Source: Chrysochromulina tobinii (taxonomy: Eukaryota > Haptophyta > Prymnesiales > Chrysochromulinaceae). Taken from it: a stretch of DNA of 24,114 nucleotides. Below are positions 8,785 to 19,800 of the stretch, one piece after another (within the stretch, counting starts at the first letter, position 1; the number at the start of each line of letters is the position of its first letter). The stretch covers positions 1 to 24,114 of the forward strand of contig JWZX01001376.1 in the NCBI GenBank assembly GCA_001275005.1, in the 5' to 3' direction. Both the position numbers and the translations under genes were made by a program. The notes beneath the pieces were generated by a model. That model was given only the letters and a program-made list of their open reading frames with translations. It was not told the DNA's origin and ran no database searches.

Positions 8785-10065
8785 TCACTTACTTACATTA
8801 CTACACCCGAGGGTGCCCGGCACCTCCAAGCCACCAGGTGGAGCGGTCCCGAGCACCCGATGCAGGAGCACATCGAGCGCGCCGCGGTTGCGCAGATCGC
8901 CCACAAGCATGTGTCCGCAATGCGGGTGCACGTCCATGGAGCACGCCGCCCCATGTCCCGACCTTGCCAGCGCCTCACAGAGCAGCTTCGCCTCCCGCAC
9001 GTCGCCTGCCGCGCCCGAGCCCACGTGCACCTCGATGCGTGGGCACCTTTCGGCAGCGCGCCCCACGGCGCCCATCTTGGTACCCAACATGGCGCACCCA
9101 ACGGCAGCGACCTCGGCTGCCTCTCCGTCAGCGCTGACTGCGCCCAACACGGCGCTGCTCCCGAGCAGCGCGTCGATGGCGGAGGGCAGCCGCGTCATCC
9201 CTCGCTGAGCGCAGCCTGCCTGTACGCGGCTGAGGTCGGCATCGAAGGAGCTCGGCGGCAGCGCCAGCCGCGATCGCTCCTCGCGATCGATGAAGACCTG
9301 CGGCGAGAAGGCGACCACCGAATCTGCCCGGAGTGCAATGCCCGCACGGATGGCGGCGTAACCTCCCATCGAAGCCCCCACCACGACGACGCGCGCCGGC
9401 CGGAGCGCTGCTACCTCGCGCTCGACCGCATCGACCACTGAATCGAAGCCCTCGCGCCCGGAGAGCGCCGCGCCTCCATGCTCGCCGAGCCCGAGGAGGT
9501 ACCTGTGGGGAGAGGGGCGTTGTAGTGAGCACTTGCATGCAGGCCGAGAGGTTCGTACACGGAGTCGAAGACGTACCAGGAGCGCCGCGCATCACGTACG
9601 AAGAGCGCGTGGCTCGCGCCGCACCGCCGGCACGCGCCGACAAACTCATGGCGCGCCACGCCGGCCGTGCCGCCACCCAGGGCTGCGAAGGCCACCACGA
9701 GCGTGCCGCACGGCGCCGCCGTGTCATACATCCGCAGCAGCGCATTCGGGTCGACGTTAGCGTGCACAGCCGCGGCGAAGCCGCCGGTCGGATTTCCAGC
9801 GCCAGTCTGTGCAGGCGCCGCCCCCTTTTCAGGCGCGGGCAGCGGCGTCGGCGGCGGCTGTCCCTCGTGACCTGGCGCGCGGCGGGCTTCAAACTCGACT
9901 ATGACCAGCTTATGGTCCGTGGCGGTGGTGGCCACATGCGCGCAGCTCCGCAGCCTCCAATTCCGGCTGAACGACTCGTCCGCGTACACGTAGTCGATGC
10001 GTGTGTCGAAGCGGCACGTACCCACCAACGACCCGTCCCGAGCGGCAGCAGCGCCGCCTGCGCTC

Positions 10066-10149
<84 letters not shown>

Positions 10150-13100
10150 GTCTCCCAGCAGTCCGACCAGCCGACCGCGCGCAACGCACGTGTGACAGCG
10201 CACTTGGGAGGCTCCCACCCATTCTCGGAGCGCACGGCCGCAACACGCTCCCACGCCTCCGCCGTGTAGTCGTCCCGCGTGAGAGCGTTCAGGTCGCCCA
10301 GAAGCAGACTGCCCGCGAGGGGGCCGCCGCGGCGCTCCGCCGTGAGCGCGGTCGCGCCGCGAACGGCCTCGAGCTGCCCGAGACGGTGCTCCTCAGTGCG
10401 ATGGTCGAGATGGACGCACAGAAGCTCGAAGGCGTTGCTGTGGGCGCTGCCGTACATGGGCAACGCCACGTCCACGAGTAGCAGCCGCTTGTTCTGGCGG
10501 CCCAGCGGCATGCGGTCATTGAGCGGGAAACGGCTCAGCAGCACGACGTCGCCGGTCACGCGTACGTGGCCGAGACCGAGGCGCGCCGCCAGCTCGGGCC
10601 CGCCCGTCGGCTTCCGTGTGAAAGGGCCGGCCTCCTGCAGCACAACAATGTCGAGGCTTAGGGGCAGGAGCAGGGACGCGATCCGCTCGAAGTTGCCCGA
10701 GTTCCGCGCATCGGCCCAGCGGTGGACGTTGAGCGTGCCCACACGCAGCGCCATATGGTCCGTCGCGTCCACCGACGGGTCGTCAATATCGTTTGGAGAA
10801 GCTTCTAGGAAGGTTCCTAGGTCAGGCACGGGCGCGGCCTCACCATGCGTCTCTTGCCGACCCACTTGCCGCGTTCTCAGCAATGCGCGCGCAGCCGTCC
10901 CTGCCATCCCGCCAGTGCCTGCCATTGCGGCCGGCCTCATCTCAGCTGACCCTGCCATCGCAGCCCGACCGCTCGCCGCCTGCGCCTTAGGCGCTTTCGC
11001 AGTCTCAGTAGCACCCGGTGTCGTCGCAGGCCGCTTGCCCTTCCACGCCGCCCCAACCACGGACCCAACCACGGACTCCACCGCGCTGTGGAACGCACCC
11101 TGCCTCTTGAGCTCTGTTGCTGCCTTCTTTGCCTCCGCCTCCGCCTCCGCCTTTGCCTTTGCCTCCTCCCTCGCCTCCTCGTGCTTCTGCCTCTTGGGCT
11201 TCGCAGCCGCATTCTTACGGTCGGCTGCCGCGCGCTGCGATGCCGCAATGACCGCTTGAATCTTCACAGCCGCTTTCACAGCCGCTTCGCTCTCCTCTTC
11301 GATAATCTGCTCGGCCGCAGCTGGGGAGGGCCGATCCGGGTCAGGCGACGTGAGGGTGGACTTTCCCGCGCCAATCCGGCCGCGGAGCTCCGTCACGTCG
11401 ACTGCCACATGCGCGCCCGTGGACAGTGCGGGCCTCTGCACAGAGCAGCCGACGACGTCCCACCGCACGGAGAACTCTCGATCGCCCCACACGCATGCGG
11501 CGCGCTGGCAGACGCACTTGTCTTGCGCCAACATGTCGAGAGCTCCGCCGCACCGTGTCCACATGCTAAGCGCGCCGGCTGGCGTCTCACTACGTCCCAT
11601 GGAAGGCTGATGACTCCTGATGACCCCTGATGATCCCTGATGACGTCTCATCGGAGCGACCTCATGCCAACTTCCTGGCGCACTGAAGAGCAGCAAGCGC
11701 GGCACCGGCCGAGAGAGCATGGACGCCTCGTCAGAGGTGAGACCGCCGAGGTCATTCCGCGCCGTGTCGGGCACCCGTCCACCACTGAGCAGCGCTTTCG
11801 CCCACCGCCGCTTGGTGCCTTTGGTGGCCTCGCCAGCCTCGTCATCCCGGGCCAGCTTCCCTACCAGCGACACCGCCGTCCAGTCAGAGAGCATGGCCGC
11901 ACAGATCTCCGACATCTCCGAGATCCGGAGATCTCCGGAGATGCCCTCTGCAGATGTCGGAGATGCGGCCGCACAGATCTCCGACTCGGAGATCTTTGGA
12001 GATCTTTGGAGATCGGCGGCCGCACAGATCTCCGACTCCTGTTCGGTGGCCTGGCTCACACTCTCGACCGAGGCCTCGAGCTTCGCGACAAAGCCGTCCG
12101 GTGCAACGTTGGCTGCGCCCCTCACTCGAGCCACTGCGGGCGCCTGCTCGTCCTCCGCGATCGCCACAATCCCAAGGCCAAGCGACGCGCCATTGGGGAG
12201 GTTGATCTGTGCCAAAAGGGGTGCCGATGGTCCAGCAGTCTCCTTCGGGTCGTTGTCGTCCCCGCCGCCGCTGCCGCTGCTGCTTCCGCCGATATCGCCG
12301 TCGTCGTTGCAGTCTTCCTTCGCAGTCTCTTCTTTCATCTTAACGCCACGTGGCCGCGTCGATCCCAGGCGCTCAGGCTGCCGCGGCACACTCGCCAGCG
12401 GCTGCCGTGCACTTCCTCCCCATCGCGAGCCGCCAACAGGAACCGTTTGCGGCCTGAGCCTGCCGTGACGCGTCGCAGGTCGGCAAGTCGCTCCCGAGAA
12501 TTGCACTGCCGTCAATGGGTGATGGCTCAGCACGACCAGACCGCTCGCCGAGAGGACGTGCTCCATGCCAAGGCACAGCGCGAGCTCCGCTGCGCCGCTC
12601 AGCCCGCGCGCCAGCAGCTCTGTGTGGAGAAGCACGATCACGCCAGCGAGCAGAGGACGAAAGACCTCGAGCAGACCTCGAATGGGCGTCGGCCCTCCAA
12701 TGGCGCAGCCGAGACACGGGCAGTCGTCACTGCTCGTGCACGTCCACAAGTTGGTCTCCTCGCGAACGCGCCTCAGGTCGAGCATCGCGCAGCGCACGGA
12801 GCAGTCGTCGTCATCAACCTGGTTGGCGGGGCCCACGGCCGGTGGCACCGCACAGATCGAAGAAGATCCTACTGGTTCGGCTGCAAACAAAAAGGGCAGG
12901 TCTTGGAGTATGCTGGTCAGCGTCTCTTTTGCGGCCCCGGCCTCGGCTGCAGACACGAGGTAGCATGCCAGCAGCTGGCTCGAGCGGTCGAAGGTCATGT
13001 GATCTCTCAGGAGGTCTTTCGACTGTATCTCTGCGAGTGCCGCAGCGGTCTGCCGCGGCAGCGCTTTGTGTTGCAATCCATCGACGTCGAGGCCAAAGCA

Positions 13101-13508
13101 GAAGTTCATAGGTTGGCGCTCGTAGCCCGCAGGAAGAGCCAGGCACACGAGCACAGACGAGCAATCCTGGGCATAGCCGATGGCCGTCTCAAAGAACTTG
13201 GCAGCATAAATACGCCGCGTGCGATTGATGGTTGAGTGAGCCACGACTTGGCCGTCGGGAATCAGGAGACCGCGCTCACGAATGGATTCCAGGTTGCTCG
13301 CTTTGGTTCCATGGAAGACGATATCCACGTCGGCCATCGCTGCGCCTTTGCAATGCAGATCACGGCGCTCTGCGAGAAACCGCATGATGGCAGGCAGCGA
13401 GACCATCAACCGGAATTTTCTATTGCGTTCCACGAGCTGTGCAAATAGATTCGCAGCCGCGTGCTCGAGGCTCGGCGGCTCGGTGGACGGCCTATCAGCA
13501 TTCCGCAT
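8785..13508 (-). CDS. PARP-like ADP-ribosyltransferase / EEP nuclease-phosphatase / alpha-beta hydrolase fusion
   Basis: Two exons, 13508-9577 and 9502-8785, give 1549 residues from the ATG at 13508. The N-terminal domain (about 60-200) is PARP-like: His66 in HGT, Tyr101 in RRIYAAKFFETAIGYA, and a final strand SSQLLACYLV; the third triad position appears not to be Glu. The middle (about 200-900) is low-complexity, with a Cys-rich patch, SEICAA repeats, an isolated Walker-A-like GRIGAGKS and a Lys/Glu/Ala coiled stretch. The EEP domain (919 to about 1215) has TLNV, LQE, LDH, GDLNA, RIDYV and a final TDHKLV, so its metal-binding core looks intact; a polyglutamine insert splits it. The C-terminal alpha/beta hydrolase (about 1250-1549) has GASMGG (Ser codon 9370-9372), FSPQ and a late His in HCGHML. 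Substrates are unknown. The centre is weakly supported, so this could be two genes: ADP-ribosyltransferase, and EEP-hydrolase. Confidence 0.6.
9503..9576 (-). other. 74-nt GT-AG intron in the hydrolase domain
   Basis: On the minus strand the donor is CTCCTG/GTACGT and the acceptor is CTCCCCACAG/GTACCTCC. Removing it turns the two overlapping frames into one continuous hydrolase reading ...RRSW-YLLGLGEHGG... The length is not a multiple of three, so splicing is needed to join them. Both exon starts share GTACxTC. Confidence 0.8.
10065..10145. repeat. CTG/CAG trinucleotide repeat coding polyglutamine
   Basis: It contains 18 uninterrupted CTG units (10092-10145), preceded by shorter CTG runs broken by GTG. 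On the coding minus strand these are CAG codons for Gln with two CAC His interruptions. The tract lies inside the EEP domain, between the DCWETH segment and the TCRFDTRIDYV strand. Confidence 0.95.
11608..11647 (+). repeat. Four 10-bp TGATGACYCC units
   Basis: Four head-to-tail decamers (TGATGACTCC, TGATGACCCC, TGATGATCCC, TGATGACGTC) lie antisense to the poorly conserved centre of the fusion gene. The same decamer array forms most of the intron at 14648-14729. Confidence 0.85.
11896..12045. repeat. AGATCT/CGGAGATC-rich imperfect repeat cluster
   Basis: CACAGATCTCCGAC occurs three times (near 11900, 11974 and 12021) among GGAGATC and CCGAGATC words. Several form palindromes, such as CTCCGAGATCCGGAG. 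On the minus strand they encode SEICAA repeats. The palindromes suggest stem-loop-prone DNA and local slippage. Confidence 0.7.
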
Positions 13509-13825
13509 GCTCAAAACTGTTCACGGCCTGAAATGGGAAAATGAAACGGACATCAACAACGTTCGAATTGACACATATCACCAAGTGTGGGGTTCGCCCC
13601 CATGGACGCTACATGTATAGAGGCCGCGGGAGTACCGGTGGTTTCCCCCTTTTCGTTCACGCCGGTGGCAAGCATGCATTCGGAATCGGTAGATCGCTGA
13701 TTAGGTTGTGGAGAAAACAGTTGAGATTGGAACGGCCAAAAAAACGCATCTTGCGATCTGCAATTTTTGCACTCAGCGAAAGTACTACATTGGGTGTCGA
13801 GGGCCCATTGGGAGAGCGGCTCCCC
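13509..13825. promoter_or_regulatory. AT-richer divergent intergenic region
   Basis: It lies between the ATG of the minus-strand fusion gene (13508) and the favoured ATG of the channel gene (13826). Base composition drops from the GC-rich coding level to AT-richer sequence with A/T runs, as expected of a shared promoter. The plus frame stays open here back to an ATG at 13541, but the 95 extra residues show no domain. ATGTATAGAGG near 13612 is only a weak TATA-like word. Confidence 0.45.
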
Positions 13826-16800
13826 ATGCGCCAGCGAAGCCAGCTGGTCTTAACGGAGCAGAACTCGGGTGGTACCTCCACCGCGTCGAGCACCCCGCTC
13901 GTCGCGTCGAGCGATGAAGCCTCCACGACGCCAAGGCACGACCCGTACCACGATCCAGACCCGCGGCCGGAGCTCGTGGAGCAGTGCATACAGCCCAGAC
14001 ACTGCAGCCTGGCCGAGGGCGACGCGCGCGAGTGGATGCACCGGCGGCTCTCGCACCTGGGCCACGTCTTCAACGAGCGCGGCGCGACCTACATGGCATG
14101 CGTTTGGTTCGAGCTCAGCTTCGCAGCCAGGCCAGACGCAGTCGCGGAGCTCATCAGCGCCATCAACATGCGCATGAAGCTCGGCCAGTGGGCGCTCGTG
14201 GAGGCGCTGTACCGGCGGATCGTGCGCATGGACCTGAGCAAGGAGGAGCGCGACGCCGCCTACCGCAAGCTCGGAGAGGCCACCTCCCTCAAGAGTGCTC
14301 GCGGAAGGCTTCGAGACAGCTCGAGCTCGACATCTCCCGCCAGCGACGGCACTGGCGCGAGCGCCTGTGCGGCTTCGCCTGGTCGGCTCGTGATGCAGCC
14401 GCAGACGCCGCTTTCGGCCAGCCACTCCAAGGCCGCGCCCAGCGCCTCGAGCGCCCTCGACGCTCGTTTCGAAGGGCTGAGCGCCGCAGAGGCCGAGCTC
14501 GGGCTGGTCCTCGAAGCGCCCGCGCTCGTCACCTCGGCGTCGTCGCTCACGCCGAAGCAGATCGAGCGGCTGCTGCCTCTGGTGCGCGGGTGCGCCTTCG
14601 CGGCCAACAAGGCGTGCGAGCTCGAGGCGGCGCAGCACTGGTTCGAGGCGAGCTATGCCCTCTCGTGCTCTGATTGCCTCTGATGACCTCCGATGACCTC
14701 TGATGACATCTGATGGTCTGCCTCATCAGGCGAGCTATGCCCTCTCGGCTGCCACGTGCGACCTCCTCTCAATCGCCGATGTGCGAGCGACGCGCGATCC
14801 CAATTGCGCCGTCGCCGCCGCCGTGCACGAACACCTGCGCCACGTCGCCGCCGCCAAGGAGAGGCGCATAGTCGAGCGCAAGGAGGGCGGCGACGGCGGC
14901 GTGCGGGGCACGGCAGTCAGGCCGAGCGGCGGTGCGAAGGGCTCCGCCGGCAGCAGCGCCGCCGGAACGGAGAGCGTCGTCTCGAATGTGCTCACGTTGC
15001 AGCGGCTTGAGGAACGTCTGGTAAGCACGTGGGGGTCGCTCTCGGCGCAGAACGAGGCGCTGCAGGCGACGCTCGAGGAGCACGCGCACGCCACGCACAG
15101 CCTTCGCGAGGAGGTAGCACGTCTACACGAGCTCCTCGCCACCAGGGATGGCCCCATCGAGCGGGGAGATCGGGGAGATGGCGGCGGCGGCGACCGCGAC
15201 CGCGACCGCGACCGCGACGGCGACGGCGAAGACGACGGCAAAGACGACGGCAAAGACGACGGCGACGGCGACGACGGCGGCGACGGCGACGGCGGCGGCA
15301 GCCCCATGCAATCGGAGAGCGTCCGCGTCCATTCGGTCAGCTCGTCCCAAGGCGGCCGCTGGACCACAGCCCCTCTGCTCATCGAGAGCGCGTCCACGGG
15401 TGCAGGGGCGGGCGTATGCGCGCACTCGCCCCAAGCGGCAGGGCCCATTAAACCCGTTGCAGTGAGGGCCGCCCCTCTCTCCAAGACCCAACCCCTCTCA
15501 AGGCACTCCCAAGACCCAAGTGAGGGCCGCCCCTCACTCAAGGCACTCCTCTCCAAGAGCCTCAAGGCACCCCTCTCCAACGGCTCGCACTCAAAGGGAG
15601 GCAGCGCGAGAGAGCGATCCAGCTGCTTCTCGCCCATCGCATCCGACGACGGCTCCAAAGATGGGCTTGCCTCCCCACTCCCCATCGCACGCGATAGCTC
15701 CGCCTATGAGCTTGATGGCAGCAGACGCAGCATGCGAGGCGACGACTCTCTTGCCACCGCTCGGGCCTCACCTGCGACTTCGAGCACTGGTACCGAGCAC
15801 GACTTGAGTCGAGGAAGGAATGCTGGTGCGCAGCTGAAGATGAAATGGGAGGAGGTCGAAGCCGATCGTAACATCGCGGTCATGCTCAAGGACGTCAGAG
15901 GGCGCATCGCCGAGTACGCGGAGAGGTCGGTACGCAAGCAGCCGACGATCGCGGACCTCGAGGCTGAGGGGACGCTGTACGTGCAGCTGCTCAAGGCGAC
16001 CAACCTGCTCGCGGCTGATGCTAACGGCCTCTCGGACCCGTACTGCAAGCTCATGCTCGGTGATCAGAAGCAGCGCTCGCGGAAGCTGTACAAGACCCTC
16101 GAACCCGTGTGGAATAACGAGGTGTTTGCCTTTGCGGGCTGCCTGGGCCAGCTCGTCGCCGAGCCTCTCCAGCTGACCATGTATGACTTCGACATTCTCT
16201 CGAGTGATGATAAGTTGGGAGAGGTGCAGATCGAGCTCGCCGACCACACGTACTGCAATGAGATCCGGCGGGATCTGACCGCTTGCCTGGACACACAGGG
16301 CGAGGTGTACATCCAGGTGTGGTGGGAGCCTGAGTCCACGGGAGACACTGATGGTGGCCGCCGGCCGAATCGGAAACGACGAGGGGCCGTTTCGAGTGAC
16401 GCGCCGAGCTATGCGTCGCGCCTCAAGGAGTTCATACTCGAACATGTGTGAAGACCCCCGCTGATGGTCACCTTGATTGCCCCCGATTGTGACGCGCGCC
16501 GTGCTCACGCGCCGTCGTCCGCTGCGCTGCCTAATTAGGTGATCCCTGAGAAGTTCCAGACGCTCAAGGGGTGCTGTGCCTCCATGTGCTTCCCAGTGAT
16601 CCGGCCCGAATCGCGCTTCCGCTCGGGATGGAACGTGGCCCTGGCCTTCTTCATCCTCTATTGCGGCATCGCGGTGCCTCTCGAGATTGCGTTTGAGCCA
16701 GATATGGTCCGTCCTCCTACCACTCGCCTTCCCAAACCTCGCCTCGCAGCTCAACCCTCGCCCCGCTCAACCCACACCCACCCCTGCCCATCCCTCAACC

Positions 16801-19800
16801 TCCGGCTGAACCCCCCGCTGCCGCTCCCTCCGCCCTCCCGCTACCCTCCCCCGCTCCCGCTCACCCATCCCCCTCCCGCTACTGCAGGTTAAGGCCTTTT
16901 GCACCGTGCCACACGATCCCTATGGTCCACTCACCCTTCGCCACGAGTGCCTGCCGTACTTGCTCTGGTTCTGGCTCAACTTCTTCGTCGACATCTTCTT
17001 CATCATCGACATTGTCATCAATTTCCGCACCGGCTACATGCACGAGGGCCACTTCGTCAACGACGACTGGATGGTCATGTCAGCGTACCTCAAGGAGTCC
17101 TTCATAATGGACGTGGCGAGCACAATCCCGCTCGGCATCATACAGATGCTCGCCAGCCCGGACAACCCGTACGGTGACGAGCAGATCACGCAGATGCAGA
17201 TCGCAGCGGAACAAGCGGCGGGTGGCAGCAGCGAAAATTCCGCGCAAACCGCGCGGATGCTGCGCCTCTTGCGCCTGGCGAAGCTGACGAAACTTGCGCG
17301 CATGCGAAAGCTCGCCAAGCTCGCCGAGTCTTTTGAGGAGTACATCAACCCGGGGGTCCTGGCCGTCTCAAAGCTCGTCTTCATCTCGCTCTTCTGCTGC
17401 CACCTCTTCGGCTGCCTCTGGTGGATGATCTCCGACCTCGAGATCGCGGAGGAGCTCGCGGGAACCATGTCCCCGGACTCGTGGTTCTCGACACCCTATA
17501 CGAGCGGCCCGAATGAATGGCATCCACCCCATTGGCTCAAGAACGAAGCGTCTCTCACCATGAAGTACATGCATGCCTTCTTTTGGGGCGCCGGGATGGT
17601 CACCTCGCTCGTGCCGCGCGAGGTCGACCCGACGACCGTGGTCGAGTACATCGTCACGTGTGCGGTCATGTTCTTCGGGCTCATGCTCAACGCGTACGTC
17701 ATCTCGTCGCTCTCCCAGGCCATGGCCGCGATGAACGCGAAGGCGGAGTTCACCGGAAAGCAAATGGAGTCGATCAAGTCGTATCTCACGATCAAGCAGG
17801 TGCCCAAGGCGCTCAAAGGGCGCATCATGGAGTACTACCATTATCTATTCGGCTCCAACATGGCGCTCGAGAACTTGGACTTGTTCCGCCAGCTGCCGCC
17901 CGCCCTCGTGATGCAGCTCAACCTGGCGACGAATCGGCGGCTGGCCATGAACTGTGCCTTCTTCCACAAGGTCTCGAATGAGTCTCTTGTGGAACTTTTG
18001 GGCCACTTCACGGCGGTCGTCTTCATCCCTTCACAGCAGATCGCCAGGCAGGGTACGCTGCTCCATGCCGCGTACTTCATCAGCCGAGGCATCGTTCAGG
18101 TGTCGACGCACGACAGCCCGACGCACTCGACCCTCACCAACACGGAGAGCTTCGGGCTCAATGATTATTGGGCGGGCTGCATCGCCAACGCCCCCCCCCA
18201 GTCATCACATTCGACGCATGCAATCACGTACTGTGATCTCATGTGCCTCGAGGTCGAGCATATCCATCGCACGCTCGCTACGGATAAGCCGTTCAAGCTG
18301 GCTCTGGCTGAGGCGCGCCGCACCGCCAAAGCCGCGGCGGCGGCCACTAGGCAGGCGATGCAACGGCGCAAGTTGCAGGGGAAAGTGCTCAACATGATGT
18401 TCGGCAAGAAGTCCAAGAAGCTAAAGGGCCCGTTCGCCAGGAACGGCCCCTCTCCGCCGGGCACCCCGCATTCGAGCCGCCAATCATGGGCGATTGCAAT
18501 GTGGCCCTCCATTCGGAAGCTGCTCTGGATGAAGAGATGGGAGGAGAACACAAGGGTTTCCCATGTCCCGCGCAGCGGGAGCCGCGACGAGATTGTGGCC
18601 GTTACCTCTCGGCTGGCCGAAAGGCTCCGCGTCGGCGTCCGTGTTGACACGCACGGAAGGGCCAGCCCCACATTTGGACGAATCGAGCTGAAGACTTCGC
18701 GCCTACGCGCAGTGCTTCTCCGGGCAGCGGCGAGGCACGAAGGGCGGAGTGGGGGGGGCGGGAGGTCAAGTGGGGGAGGCGGTGGGGGCTCGAGTGGGGG
18801 GAGCGGTGGCTCGCGTGGCGTCTCGCCGATTGTCGCCAGACGGACGGGCTCCTCGATGGTGACAGGCGCGGATGGCACAGGTGCAGATGGCACAACGCCG
18901 CCCCCTTCAACCCCGCCTCGAACCCCGATGATGGTACCAGCCTCCGCCGGCGCCGGCAGCATCAGAAGCAGTAGCAGCGATGGGAGCGATGCCCACAAGG
19001 TGGGTGCGGCGCTGCCCCCTCCTGCCCGTCTACCGCCACCGATTGTACCGATGGCCCCGTTGCCGATCGCATCGCCACTCCATCTTCCACGCCTCACAAT
19101 GCAATCGGCACCTGGCGCACGCACCTGCACCGGCTCTGCACCACCACTCGCAACGAGCCATGCGGCCATCGGCTCCACCACCTCCGCCACGCCTGCCTCG
19201 TGCTGCCAACCCGCGCACGGTTTCGTCAACCATGCTAATCGGGCAGCAGAGACGCCCTTCACCTCCTCCAGTTCCGCCCTCAAACCCTCCAGGGCCACTC
19301 TTTCGCGCAACTCGGACGGCCGTTTTGGCGTCTCCTTTCATTCTCCCGGCGACGGCACCATTCGGCTCGAACACATCTCGGACGCGCACGATGCGGACGA
19401 TGACCGTGTGCGTCTTGTCGCTGGCGACATTGTGCACTCGATCAACGGGATCCCGCTCGAGACACCTCGCGAGTCCAAGACAGATAGCGAGGAGGCGCTG
19501 CTCAGATTGATCGCCCACTCAGGCCAGCACGTGGTGCTACACGTGTGTCGCCCGTTTGCGACGGTCTCGGCCTCCACCGCCACCCCCCTCAAGCTTTGGC
19601 GTGGGGCGATGGATGGTACCGACGACGATTACATTGCCGAGGCCGCTGCGTCCGCTCGGGAATCGGCTCGGGAGCTTGGCCAGTGCTCCTCGGCGCGCTC
19701 GCGCCCAGGCAAGCTCTCCGCCAGGGGCTCCTCTACCCTCCTTCTCTCCTCGCGAAGCCCATCAGGCTCTGCTCGAAGTGGAGCACGGAGTGCGAGTTTC

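Noticed and set aside
9333-10481. Plus-strand 382-codon open frame containing a poly-Leu run
   Set aside because: The Leu run is just the CTG repeat read on the non-coding strand; the EEP and hydrolase motifs are on the minus strand.
11640-13235. Plus-strand 531-codon open frame
   Set aside because: It lies antisense to the ADP-ribosyltransferase domain, which has clear motifs; its own translation is Arg/His-rich without any recognisable fold.
14665-14729. Alternative 65-nt GT-AG intron (donor CTC/GTGCTC)
   Set aside because: It uses a canonical donor but shifts the reading frame, giving a different protein that loses the open C2-containing frame.
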